Shown here one piece after another: positions 32,410 through 45,127 of a stretch of DNA of 64,000 nucleotides (position 1 is its first letter; each line of letters starts with the position of its first letter). The notes below the pieces were generated by a model. That model was not told where the DNA came from. It searched no databases and saw nothing but the letters and a program-made list of their open reading frames with translations. The position numbers were made by a program, and so were the translations under genes. Source of the stretch: Nymphaea colorata (taxonomy: Eukaryota > Streptophyta > Magnoliopsida > Nymphaeales > Nymphaeaceae). The DNA lies in assembly GCF_008831285.2 (NCBI RefSeq), contig NC_045147.1:4814334-4878333 (forward strand). The letters run 5' to 3'.

Positions 32410-34687
32410 CTAGCTTCACCCCTCATAGACGGAGCATAGCAGGTCCAGTTCATATCCAGCTGCAAGTGAAATTGGCTAAATCCAGAAACAAGAGAATATG
32501 GCATACTCCACCAAGGGCATGAGAGTTTCTAATGTAAAACAACGAGTGATCCCTATGGATGAGGAAACACTCTTCCCTAAGAACATTAAGTTCCGATGAA
32601 AATTTTGACAAGTTATTCTTTTATGCAAAATTTTAAGTTAAAATTTGATTAATGTGTTTCATTTATTAAATTTTGAATGAGTTCATAGTAAATAAGTGCT
32701 TAGCTTAAAGAGAATTTAGACGTCGTTCAAATTTTTGTTATTTAGAATGTATTCCCATTTTACAAATGAACCTTAGAAAGCGTCTATAAGTTTTATTGAA
32801 AAAATTAAATAAAGTGATCAATTTTTAAACATTTTTCGAATGTACAATTTTGTAAAATATTTCATCCATTCCTAAGTTTGTGACTTTTGTTGAGTTCTGA
32901 AAAAGGAAAAAAAAAAACATTTGAACTTTTAGACGTTGCCAAAGAACATATGGAGGCTCAAATCGACTTTAAATTGTCTGGCTATGACGAACATGTTTGG
33001 GCTAAAGCCATTAAAGGAGGCGTGTCCTCAAGAATTCATTTCTCGTCCAGGAAAGAAAAATGGGAATTCTCAAAAATTTAGGTGGTTGTTAATATATCAA
33101 AACTTTAAGCGCATTTTTATAATTAAAGAAAAGAATAAGGCAATTTCAATTTTTTTTTTTCCCTCACGGAGAAGAATGCTTGCATTAAGTTTCTTGCCTG
33201 CTGCGGCAGACGGCTGGGAAATTGGGGAATGCATGCTTTAGTTGCTTTGTGAAGTAAAGAAAAAGGGAAGGAATTGGACGGTGGGCCCCATCTCTTTCTG
33301 GGCAGAGACTTGGGAGGGAAGGTTTCTCTATTTGATGTGAGCGAAAGGTGGACGAGCTCCAGCCCAGCCGACCGGCCAACGGAAATAAATTGCTGCCGCC
33401 GTTTAGCCCCAACTACTCAGCTTATTCATTTAACGGGCGTGTTTGTCGAATATGCATTTCATGCTAAGGACGTTAACCATTCATTTTGGACAATGATATG
33501 TTTTAATTTGAATGTTGTGATCTTATTTTTTATTATGATCTTAGGTGGTAACATTGGTAAATAATGCAGGACAATCAAACGGGCAGTATTCAGGGGCAAA
33601 ACCAAGGTAGGGTTTGCATGGGTTGTCGATGCACTAAAATTTTTTTTTAAAAAATTTACATGTATATTTTACAAAAATTTACTTAGTTTGTAAAAAATAA
33701 TATTTTAACCCTAGTTAAAAGATAGAAACTTTAATTCAGTCTCCTCGTCGTGAAAATTTCTTGACAGTATCCCTTTTATGTGCTCTTCTACCCAACCATC
33801 CTACGCTCCTTTAAAAAAAAAAAAAAAAACATGAAGTTCACCACATATTCCACACTTACTTCCAACCCCACATATTTCAAATTACTTCCCTGGGGATTGC
33901 CCCTTGATTTTTTTTTATTATTATTATTAAGCTATAAAGGATACAACAACTAGAAGGAACGACAATATAAGCATACGCTAAGTGGAAGAGGGCTCGAAGA
34001 CATATTTCTGATGATTTAGTTGAAAAAAAAAAAAATCATGAAAATTTGGTGCTTGTTTCAATAATAACTGAAAAGATATTATCCTTCCTTCCCTTGCACA
34101 AGCTGTTTAAAGATAATTGTAAGTTAGAAGAAAGGGTTCATTATGCAGAGAATGAATTGAAACAAGTGCAAAATTAGCATTTTACGGGTTCCAAGTTCAA
34201 CAAAAGAACACTGCTGCCGCTTCGCTTGCAGTGCCCAATTGTTATGGAGCATTCTTAGCCAGACTTATAGGAATACGTATCAAATCAAAAGTCTTGGATG
34301 ATGGCTCCAAATCTCCCTGCGGCCGTAGGTTCGGTAGTAGCGTCGGGTCGCTCTTATTTTGGGAAAGGCTTGCGTTGCGTTGCGTTGCGTGCTTGCAATG
34401 AGGGACGGGGAAAGGTTTGTGATTAAATGGAAAAGAGGAGGACAGACATTTGATGCACGCCACGCTCCCCTCTTTCCTTTTTCACTTTACTTGACGGAGG
34501 GGGGAAGCTTTTACTTACCTGGTACAATAGTCGAGGCGACGCCTCCTTCCGTCTGCGGGCGTAACGCTTCGTTCTCTCTTGCGCGCGCCAATTTCTGCAA
34601 GGTTTCACAGCAGAAAGCAGCAGCAAGAGAGGGCAAAAGGAAAGGACAGAAGGAGAAAGAGAGGAATCGACTTGGAATGGGAGGGAG
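32410..34687. promoter_or_regulatory. upstream region and 5' UTR of the DEAH-RBR gene
   Basis: No protein-coding exon is supported here. The last 350 bases become GC-richer and include a short TTGCG tandem run near 34370 and a purine-rich leader (GGAAAGGACAGAAGGAGAAA) just before the start codon. A non-ATG frame overlapping the start is treated as a shadow. No unambiguous TATA box was seen, which fits a broadly expressed gene. Confidence 0.4.
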
Positions 34688-37600
34688 ATGAGGAGGATGG
34701 GTCCCTCACACTTTACTTCGGCCTACGGTCGGAGGGCGAGGCCGGAGTTCGAGGTTCAATTGGTGGCGTCGGGATGGAAAGGGTTTCGGGCATCGGAAAT
34801 CGATGAAGTGATTCTGGCATGCCCTCCTGCCGACGTCACGCGAGTTTGCCAGTCAGGCGTCGTAGCTGCACTGCTCGGATACCGGCAATGGGACGACGCA
34901 GCGCAGGCCGTCATAGCGATCTGGGTGGGCAGGCTTGCCGGGGGCCACTTTCTCACCCCTCAACTTCGTGCCTTTGGTTGCTCTACGGCCAACCGCGAGA
35001 AGCTTGCGTTGAGGCTGAAGTCGGTGTTCGTCTCGCACATTGATGGGCTTCTTGAGGGCGACGCAGTACAGAGGTGCAGGAAGAAGCTCGAGGTGGTGGA
35101 GAAGGAGGTGGCGGACGTTAAGACCGCGATGAAGGGGAGAAACGCTTTGGCAAGGTACAGGGCACTGCAGGAGAAGGTGGAAGGCCTCAATGTACAGAAG
35201 AATCAGATAGCGAAGCGGCTCGAGGAGTTCCAGAGTGCGATGCTCGCTGTGACGTCGTTTCTGGAGCTCTCGGGTGAGGATTCCATTGAGAGTGAGGCCG
35301 AATTATTCTTGCTCGGCGATGATCAGGAGCCTAATTGGGACAGGATTCACCACGTTCTGTTGAGGGAGTGCCGGAGGCTTCAAGAAGGGCTGCCTATCTA
35401 TTCCTGCAGGCGCCAAATTCTCAACCACATCCATTATCGACAGGTTGGTCTTCTCAATCTTTATTTTTCCCCCAATTTCAGTTTGTCTTTGTCGTTACCA
35501 AGTTTGAACCCTATTGATGTTATTGTTATCTCCTGTGAAGCCTTTTTCATATTATCCTGCTTGTAGGAGCGTCACTTGTTCATATGGACGACTGAAATAA
35601 TAAGAAACTGCCAAACGACGTGGTCCGCCTTGTCGCCTAGATGGATTCAGTTTAATCGCTTAAATTCTCTCGTGTTTGGTACTATATGACACTGTTTGAC
35701 AGTATTTTTCCTGGATCATGTATGCATCGTCTACATTGCTGGACAACTAGCAGACAGTGGATTGTATAAGGAGTGCGGTTTCTCGTGGGCCAGAATGGTG
35801 CCCCATGTCCTCAAATGCCTAACAAAAGTAAGAAGGAACGGTAAGAAAGGGAATTGTTTGGCTGATACTGCACACTATACAGTATGACAGATTTTCTTTT
35901 ACGAGCTGGAATCAGGCTGAAAGTTAATACCTGTGAAAGGTCGTCAGATAGCAGGATCAAATTGGGTAAGCTTTAACAGTCATTCAGAAGCTCACGCGGG
36001 TAAAAGATCCATGCCTACTGATAGATTTTCTCCACTCAATGGTCTGCTGTAAGTTGTTACCGTGACTTTCTCAGTCCAAGCTTAAGAAGATCTGTTACAG
36101 ACATGATTGTGTTCTTTTAGACCTTATGCAAAAGCATTTTGACTTGTTGCAGGCATGACTGTATTTTCTTATACCTAATGCAAAAGCATTTTATGTACAT
36201 AGGAACTGAAGATTTCTGCTGGAGATGTTCGTTTCTTAGCCGTTTGCATCTGTTCTGGATCAACTTGGGAGCCCAGACAAAAAGTTGAGCATTCTTGTGT
36301 ATGGATCCAAGTTCGTGGATGTTGAAAATGTAGCTGGGGTGTCTATCTGGCCACTGGGGTTGGCCAGCTTTTTCAACATTTTGAAGATTTTTTAGATGAA
36401 CCCTACAATATAGATGAATTTTACCTGTCCAAAAATGTAAGGTACAAAAATCACTAAAATCGGATATGTCGATTGGATTTTATAAGAATTTTGAAACCAA
36501 GGAAGGTATAGAGACAAGGCAGGTAAGTGCACAAGGCAGCGAATAGTTAGCCAAGTTGGAGCAGGGGAGCATGTGTGGGCTAAGGCTAAGCCTCTTACTG
36601 GATGTATAGGCTGTAATTGCAATTGCGTGGCTTGAGGTTGACCAAAGGGAAATTTCGGTATCAAGCAAGCAATTATTGCTGTTCTGCTTATGAGACAGTG
36701 ACAACTGGTCGATTGGGGATTGCTTCCCACAACAATCATCCTTCAATCATTTGGTTATCACAAAGGCATTTGATTGCATGAGTGTTTTGGTGCCTTGCGG
36801 TCATTGCGCATTTGATGGTCTTAAAATCTGTATGTTAGTTTGCTGAGTACCTAGAAGCACTCCTCTTTTGGTCCAACTTTTGGCACATCGGTTAAAAAGT
36901 TATCCCGTGACAACAATATGATTACATGTTTGACAGAACTAACTGTATGGATGAGATCTCCATGTTCCAAAAACATGGAATGGACAAAAACCTTTTGACG
37001 TATGTATTGGATATTGGAAGGGAAAAAGTTCAAGAGTTTGATTTGAAACCCTTGTACTAGTCAGAGAAAGGATGAGATTTTTTTTCTTCCCGTTCTTAGG
37101 TTTTTTAAACTTGGATACCACATCTGAATAGTTATTTTCATAAGAACCACATTTATAAGGAAAATGTTTAGCTATAATGGATTGAACTCAAGTAACAGTT
37201 TTCATATATTTGTGTGTGTTGTTGGTATGTTTAACTTTTTAGAAGATATATTTTTCGGCATATGCTTAGTTAGCTGGAGCTGTGAGTTGTGGGTCTGCGA
37301 CCAATCTTAGTTTGTACCGTTTTTTACTTATAAACTGATGTTTCTACTTTCTTTAGTTTTTACCATTTTTTCTTCTAAACTGAACTTTTCTAGTTTCTGT
37401 CTATTATTCTTATTATTGTTATTATTAATTTTTTTTTCACTGTGAACAAGCAGAAAAATTGTAGTTCTTTTTTTTCATTCTGTTGAATCAATAACGTAAA
37501 GAACAACAAATTTGAAAAGCTCTTGCCTTTCAGCAAATGACGTTGCAGTTAGTCTATCATGAATGCGCAAGCCTGCAAAACATTTATCAGATTTCATCCT

Positions 37601-40600
37601 TACTTCCAGAGATTGTATGCTGGACTGCTCCTTTATGATGGTTCAATATAGTCCTTTCCCTTGAATTATTAGTCTCACGTTGCTCAACAGGTTTTTGAAA
37701 CTTTTCAGAATACGGTTTTATCTTAATCTCTAATGTCTGATGGCTTTCACAAAACCATTCTTTATCATGCTATTCTTTTTTTTTTTTTTAATTCTCTATT
37801 TGCTTTCTTGGATTTGATTTTTCCTTCTTTTTGCTTCTTGTACATTCCTTTTAATCTTGTTGCATCTCAATCTGCTTGCAGGTTATGATTTTGACCGGGG
37901 AAACTGGCTGTGGCAAGAGTACTCAGTTAATTCAATATCTTGCAGATTCAGAGTTAACAAGGGATGGATCAGTTATATGCACCCAGCCTCGCAAGATTGC
38001 TGCTCTATCTTTGGCACAAAGGGTGGGAGAAGAATGCCGTGGGTGTTATATTGGGAAGTCTGTGATTTGCTATCCTTCTTACTCTTCTTTTCAACAGTTA
38101 AATACAAAGATAATCTATATGACAGATAATTGTCTCCTCCAGCATTTCATGCTTGACACAAACTTGTCCAGGGTTTCATTTATTGTTATAGATGAAGCTC
38201 ATGAAAGAAGCTTGAATACCGATCTTCTTTTGGCTTTGCTGAAAAAATTGCTGCTCCAAAGACCTGATCTTCGGCTCATTATAATGTCTGCAACAGCTGA
38301 TGCAAGGAAGCTCTCGGAGTACTTTTTCGGCTGTGACACATTTCATGTGACGGGAAGAACTTATCCTGTTGATATTAAGTATGTTCCAAGCTTGTTGGAA
38401 CCTTCAAACGCTAATTTTTCAAGTCTCAGTTCTCTAAGCTGCCCATATGTTATTGACGTTGTTAAGACAGCCAATAAAATTCACAAGACAGAGAAGGATG
38501 GGTCTATTCTTGCCTTTTTGACTTCACAGGCAGAAGTTGAGTGGGCTTGCGAAAATTTTCAGAACCCTTCTGCTGTTGCACTGGCATTGCATGGGAAACT
38601 GTCCTGTGATGAGCAAAGTCGTGTTTTTCAGGATTATCCAGACAAGAGGAAAGTCATCTTTGCAACCAATGTGGCAGAAACTTCTCTGACCATTCCAGGG
38701 GTGAAGTATGTGATTGATTCTGGTATGGTCAAAGAGAGCAGGTTTGATCCGAGAACTGGCACAAATGTACTAAATGTATGTAAGATCAGCCAAAGTTCTG
38801 CCAATCAACGATCCGGCCGTGCTGGGCGCACAGAACCGGGTAAATGTTACAGGCTTTATTCAGAGCAAGAGTTCCAGTCTATGCAATCACACCAAGATCC
38901 AGAGATCAGAAGGGTTCATCTTGGCATTGCTGTTCTGAAGATTGTTGCTCTTGGCATTACTAATGTGCTAGACTTTGAATTTGTAGATTCTCCCAGTCCA
39001 GAAGCAGTAGAACTGGCTATAAGAAATTTGGTTCATTTGGGTGCTGTGATCTGCAAGAATAACACATTGGAGTTGACAGATTGTGGCCATTGCCTTGTAA
39101 AACTGGGTATTGAGCCCCGACTTGGTAAACTTATTCTTTGTAGCTTTGACTATGGTCTACGCCGGGAAGGTGTTATTCTTGCTGCTGTAATGGCAAATGC
39201 AAGTAGCATATTTTGCAGAATTGGCAGTGCCGAGGAGAAAACAAGGTCTGATTGCCTCAAGCTTCAGTTCTGCCATCCTAATGGTGATCTATTCACTCTC
39301 CTTGCTGTTTATAAGGAATGGGAAGACGCACTCAAGTCTAGGAAGAATATATGGTGCTGGGAGAACAGTGTCAATGCTAAGTCCATGCGGAGATGCAAAG
39401 AAGCTGTAGTTGAATTAGAATACTGCCTCAGGCATGAGCTTAATATAATCATTCCCTCATATTGGTTATGGAAACCACATCTGCCTAGCAAGCATGATAA
39501 TATGCTAAAGATGGTTATACTTTCGTCTCTTTCAGAGAATGTTGCTGTGTTTAGTGGACATGACCGTCTTGGTTATGAAGTAGCAATGACAGGCCAACTA
39601 ATACAGCTCCATCCCTCATGTTCCCTTCTAGCATATGGCCAGAAGCCTAACTGGGTCGTTTATGGTGAGCTTCTGTCTGTTTCAAGGCAATATTTGGTTT
39701 GTGTAACTGCCATTGACCAAGAATGTCTTAGTGCCATTGAACCTCCTCCCTTGTTTGATGCTTTGGAACTGGGTAATCGGATAATGCAGAAGAAAATTGT
39801 TTCTGGAATTGGAAATAATATTTTGAGAAGATTGTGTGGAAAATCAAATTCTAATTTGCAATGTCTTATTTCACAAATTCAAAAGTCATGTGAAGATGAC
39901 CGAATTTCTGTTGATGTTGATTTTGACAGGAGAGAGGTCCAAGTATTTGCTTCTGTGAAATCCTTGGATAAGGCTTTTAACATGGTAAACTGTTCAATTG
40001 AGTGTGAAACAAAATGGAGTAAAAATGAATGCATTGAGAAATATTTGTTTCATGGAGTGCATGGTACCTCTCCTCCTTTTGCATTGTTTGGTTCAGGTGC
40101 TGAAGTAAAGCATTTGGAACTGGAGAAAAGGTTTCTAACAGTCGAAGTTTCTCATCCTAAGGTCAAGTGTCTTAATGATAAAGAACTGCTTATGTTGTTT
40201 GACAATTGTACGTCTAGTATAGCTAATTTTTACAAGTATCCTCCTGCTTCACAAGAAGGTGATAAATATGAAAAATGGGGGAAAGTAACGTTTCTTTCTC
40301 CGGAAGCTGCGGAAATGGCGGTCATCAAATTGAATGAAGTAGAACTGGATGGTTTTTCTCTAAAGGTGTTTCCTTTCAGGCCTGCCTTTGGTGTTGATCC
40401 TAAAGTATTTTCCTTTCCTGCAGTCAAGGCAAAGATTACATGGCCTCGCAGGCAAAGCAAGGGTGTTGCCATCATTAGATGTGCACCTAATGATGTCACT
40501 GTTGTCGCAGAAGAATGTTCGGCAATGCTGATTGGTGGAAGATATGTACATTGTGATGTTAGCACAAAATTTCCAGATTCTGCTGTCATAATGGGACTTA

Positions 40601-42365
40601 GTAAAGATGTTCTTGAAGCTGAAATTTGGGAGGCATTGAGAAATAGAACAACAAGGAAAATACTAGATGTTCACTTATTGCGAGGACAAGTAGTCCATCA
40701 GCCTTCTGGTACCGCTTGTGAGGAAGCTCTTCTTAAAGAAATCACTGATTTTGTACCTGGGGATAAGTGCCATGTCCATATGTTTAATTCTGAACCAAAA
40801 GATTATTTGATGAAGGCTTGGATTACTTTTGATGGAAATCTTCATCTCAGAGCAGCAATGGCTTTGGATCACCTTCATGGGAAAGTACTCTCTTGTTGCC
40901 TCCCTTGGCAAAGAGTACATTGTGAACACATATTCCAAAGCTTAGTCTCATGTCCTTCCTCTGTATATTTTGTCATCAAGAAGGACCTGGAGTCTTTGTT
41001 TGAGAAGATGAAATTTCAAAAAGGTGTCATGTTGCACTTAGTTCTTAATGTAATTCTGTTTTTTTTTCAATATCCTGTTTTGGTTGTTTGATGTTGGATA
41101 TTCTTGATATTCTGAACTGTTTTCTTTGTTTCTGTTTCGATTTTTTTTTTTTAGTGTTGAATTCCATCATCTTGCTAGACCTATTTTCTTCCCCTCAAAT
41201 TCCTATTTTCTTCCTAACCGTGTGTTTTAGTCAATCAATATGTGTCTTGCACAAGGGCTTGCTTGATAGGTGTTCACCCATTAGGTTGCCGTCTATGAGA
41301 TTGATTCCCTAGTTATACACTTTACTGGCATTAGTTGTGAACCATACAATTTTGTTCAGTATTTTTGACCTATGTCTATTTGTTAAGTGTGCTTTTCCTT
41401 GTGTTTGATGAGATTTCCTACTTTTATTATTTCCAACTTTGCTTAGATTTTTTTTTCTTTTTTTTGTTTTTTAGTTCATTCTTCATTGGATTGCCTTATT
41501 ATATACTTTATGGTTGATGAGTGTGAACCATGCATCTTTGTTCAGGTTTTCGCTTATGTTTGTCTATTTGTTTTGTGTTCTTTTCCTTTTTGGGTTTGAT
41601 GTGTTTCCGATATGAACATTGTGAAGTACTTCTTCCATCTTTTGTTTACTACTTCTCTTCTGTTTGACATCTTTTGGTTGCATAGTACCTTACTTTTAGG
41701 TTGAGTATAAACCTTTTGACGTAGGAGTATCAACATAAAGGCCAGTTCTTTGTTTGCAGTATTTCAGATTGTTGCCATCTTTGTGCTGCTGTGGTTGCAT
41801 AAAAACTAATATATGGAAGAAAAGAAGAGGGTGGGCGGTTGGGTCTACCATCTTCTTTTGTGTGTTGCCCTTAGTATTAGTCAAAAAGTGCCAGGCAGGT
41901 CTTAAAGAGGACCTAGGTGGGTCAAAAACAGTAAATTAAAGAAAGTGAAGAATAAGAGTAGAAAATAGAAAAAGAAGAAAAGGAATAAAGAAAGAAAAGT
42001 AGAAAAAGAACTTTTAGAATTTTTTGTTGGGTGCCTAGGCAGCCCAGCCCCTAGTCGAAGACTGTGTGCACGCTGCACATGCATATGTACATCTACACAA
42101 AAATAATATTCTGTTCTCTTAAGGTCCTTTTAAATTTTCAATGGTGAAGTGAGGATGCCTAGTAAATTTTCTTTTTTCTTTTTAAACTTCAATTATCTTT
42201 TGCTGCTTTTTTTTAGGGAAGGGAAACTTTTAATCTGTGACCTCTAAATATAGGTAATAATCTATTCGATCTCTGGTTGGTTTTCTTGATTGTGGGATTA
42301 TTTGATTAGTTTGGAAACTATATCCTACAATATCTGCTTAGTCCATACTTGATGGAAAATAGCAT

Positions 42366-42421
<56 letters not shown>

Positions 42422-44459
42422 GTAAAAACCAGGCACTGGTCAGGGACAAAAACCAAACCCTTTAATTTTTTGTTAAAAAATTATTTTAAATGAAATATAA
42501 ACATCCTAATATATTTATAGAAACTATTTTGATATAAAACATGCTTTGAGTCAGGTTGTTTTTATGAAAAATGTTGATTTTTTCTATTATCGAAAGGTTG
42601 GTGCTGTGAGAGCCATTCATTTTTGTTTATTATAAAAAGTTAAAAACACTATTCAAACCAAAAAAATGATCAACTTAATATATATTCAAACCAAAGGCAA
42701 CCATTTCCAGGCAGTATATCTGATATTGAACCCAAAATACTTTGGAATCTTGGATCTGTTGAATGACATGGATTACAGAAAATTCTTTGAAAATTCGACT
42801 TTCAAAGCTTCTGTAAAATTTATTGCGAAATCACTCCAACTCTCTTAATGTCATTTGGTGGGACATAATAAAGTTTCTGCAATGGTGTCGGACCAGCATT
42901 AGCATCAATTTGTTGATTCTATCTTGAAGCAGCATCCCCTTGCCTCCTAGACTTTCTTTTGAAAACTAATTGATTAGGGTTAAGATGTAAAGAAGAATTT
43001 TGGGCCCTTTATAGCTGAATTTGTTCATGAAAGAACCAAATGTGTGAGGGTTCACTTGTTATGTGGTCCAACCTTCTCTCACTTTCTTGGGTGATATATT
43101 ACTGCTGAATTTTCATGAAGAGCCAAATTTACTACTGCTTTATTGGGTGATATATTACTAGATCCAAACAAATTAAATTTAGTAGAGGGAACCTGAGGAC
43201 AAGCCTATGATATTCTAAAGATGTCTTGTTTTACTTGCTGCACAGATGCCGTTGTCAGTATGGAGAGAACTGGAAGTGGTTCCTTCAGAGTGAAAATAGT
43301 TGCTTCTGCATTGCGTACTGTTGCACAATGTCGGTTGTCTTTCGAGAAGCTAATGAAAGGAAAAACCATCACTCATGTGGATCTCACGGTTAGTGTGCTC
43401 CAAGTACTATTTACGCAAGTGGGTATCCAACTGTTGAAGTCATTGGAGAGAGAGACAGGGACATATATCTTATTTGACAGGCATAACCTCAGCTTAAAAG
43501 CTTTTGGACCTCAACAGGGAATTGCTGTAGCTGAGAAAAAATTGGTGGAATCTTTATTAGCTCTTCACAGAGAAAAGGAATGTGAAATCCACCTCCGTGG
43601 TGCTGAGATGCCACATAATCTGATGAAAGAGATAGTCCGCCTTTTTGGACCTGATTTGCATGGTCTCAAGCAGAAGGTGGCTGGGGTAGACTTCAAGCTC
43701 AATGTTCGTCGGCACATACTCTCATTTTCTGGGAGCAAGGAACAAAAACATCAAATCGAAAATATAATTGCTGGTATTGTACAGGATATGAGTGGTCGGC
43801 AAGTCAGAATGCACAATGACGAAGCCACATGCCCAATTTGTTTGAGTGAAGTTGAAGATGGTTTCAAGCTTGAGGCATGTGGGCATGAGTTCTGTAGGCT
43901 TTGTTTGATAGACCAAATCGAAGCTGCAATACACAGTCGGGATGGGTTTCCACTATGCTGCATTGACGAGGGATGTAAAATGCCATTTTTTTTGGTAGAT
44001 TTGAGGTCCCTTCTTTCTAGTGAGCAGTTAGACGAGCTATTCAGAGCATCTGTAGGGGCTTTTGTGGCTTCTAGTGGGGGTAAATACAGGTTTTGTCCAA
44101 CCCCTGATTGCCCGTCCGTGTACAAAGTTGCTGACCCTGAGTCGCCTGTTGGGTTGTTCATTTGTGGAGCATGTTCAGCAGAGATATGCACCAAGTGCCA
44201 CATAGAATCTCATCCTTTCATGACGTGTGAGCAATACAAGGAGTTCAAGGAGGACCCAGATAGATCACTGAAAGAGTGGAAGAGAGGAAAAGAACATGTA
44301 AAGAACTGCCTAGCCTGTGGATACACAATAGAGAAGGTGGACGGATGTAATCATGTGGAGTGTAAATGTGGGAATCACATCTGTTGGGTTTGTTTGGCAG
44401 GATTCCCTGCCAGTGATGATTGCTACGCACACATGAGATCTGTGCATCCTGCAGGATGA
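34688..44459 (+). CDS. DEAH-box RNA helicase fused to RING-IBR-RING ubiquitin ligase (DEAH11/12 type)
   Basis: Exons are 34688-35443, 37882-41023 and 43246-44459. They splice to 1,703 residues, slightly shorter than the roughly 1,780 I recall for Arabidopsis DEAH11/DEAH12. Residues 1-252 form the family N-terminus with a coiled-coil-like stretch. Walker A is GETGCGKST (258-266), the DEAH box 356-359, SAT 388-390 and the QRSGRAGRT arginine-finger motif 561-569. HA2- and OB-fold-like regions follow. RING1 begins CPIC near 1495, the IBR lies near 1570-1627, and RING2 starts NCLAC near 1653 with likely catalytic Cys1667 in DGCNH. ATPase and ligase signatures therefore both look intact. Family knowledge: plants have a distinct helicase subfamily of RBR ligases; RBR enzymes pass ubiquitin through a RING2 cysteine thioester. 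Substrates and subcellular site are not shown by the sequence. Introns are GT-AG: 2,438 bp (phase 0) and 2,222 bp (phase 1). The start is the first ATG of the open frame. Confidence 0.95.
35444..37881 (+). other. intron 1 of the DEAH-RBR gene
   Basis: The donor is CAG|GTTGGT and the acceptor TTGCTTGCAG|GTT. It splits the protein exactly before the helicase Walker A segment, separating the N-terminal module from the ATPase. It contains T-rich tracts, including one near 37770, but no recognisable transposon or additional exon. The spliced protein is continuous across it (HYRQ then VMILTGETG). Confidence 0.9.
41024..43245 (+). other. intron 2 of the DEAH-RBR gene
   Basis: The donor is AAAAG|GTGTCA and the acceptor GCTGCACAG|ATG. 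The split codon rejoins as GAT (Asp1300). It separates the helicase and RNA-binding-like part from the pre-RING/RBR part. It carries a compound AC/AT/AG microsatellite at 42366-42421. Reading through the donor would add about 22 residues and stop, yielding a helicase without a ligase. Confidence 0.85.
42366..42421. repeat. compound AC/AT/AG microsatellite in intron 2
   Basis: About 25 bases of CA repeat pass directly into TA and then GA repeats, in the same order seen at 26585 and 58098. Confidence 0.95.
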
Positions 44460-44591
44460 TGTTTATACTTTATATATGTATATAATACGTATAAGTCCAT
44501 GTCAAGATCAAGTTTAATATATATATATATATATACACGATATATGCTTCTTTCTTCTTCCATATGGTTGCATATTGTTTGCATGTTACTT

Positions 44592-45127
44592 TGACCATGT
44601 TGTTTAGCTTTATACTTGTTGTAAATGACTACCTCTCTTTGAGGTATAATACTGAACTTCCCCCCTCTTGAGCCGAGAGTTAGGATTCTGGAAATTGTCG
44701 ATGGGGCCCCTCGCTCCTAACTATCCCTCAGATTATGAATGAGAGTTAACTAATCCGACCTCTCTTTGGGGCGTCCATTACTACGACCCAAAGAGAGGTA
44801 GGATTAGTTAACTCTCATTCACTTATTTCGAGTTAGGATTATTGAAATTATTTTGGATTATGGTAATGACTAACTATCCATCTAATTATGAAGGAGAGTT
44901 AACTATTACTAACTCTCTGTACAAGTGGGTGTGGTGGCAGGTAGACCCCACCCACTTGTAGGGCATACAGCCCAGTCTGTGGGCGGCGTGGTAGGTAGAC
45001 CCCGCCCACTTGTGGGCTGTATGTCCGTCTGAGAGTTAGTAATAGTTAACTCTCCTTCACTTTTGAGTTAGAATTATGGCAAAATAAGTGTGACCATGTT
45101 GTTTAGCTTTATACTTGTTGTAAATGA
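44592..45127. repeat. double foldback flanked by 37-bp direct repeats
   Basis: A perfect 37-bp direct repeat (TGACCATGTTGTTTAGCTTT...) occurs at 44592-44628 and 45091-45127. Between them lie two foldbacks. The first has 35-bp arms with one mismatch (44736-44770 and 44787-44821). The second has perfect 29-bp arms (44889-44917 and 45031-45059) enclosing GC-rich nested repeats of CCCACTTG. Both arms share GAGAGTTAACTA, so they are related. The first copy of the direct repeat is about 130 bases after the DEAH-RBR stop codon and may be in its 3' UTR. Confidence 0.9.

Noticed and set aside
34360-34392. Short TTGCG tandem run upstream of the DEAH-RBR gene
   Set aside because: About four units only; consistent with replication slippage and not evidence of a regulatory array or CRISPR.
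34579-34806. Frame overlapping the DEAH-RBR start in another register
   Set aside because: It lacks an ATG start and overlaps the true first exon. The N-terminus in the chosen frame matches the family and splices cleanly to the Walker A exon.
35696-35887. 63-residue frame in DEAH-RBR intron 1
   Set aside because: Including it would break the exact family continuity between HYRQ and the Walker A segment, and no matching acceptor/donor pair places it as a conserved exon.
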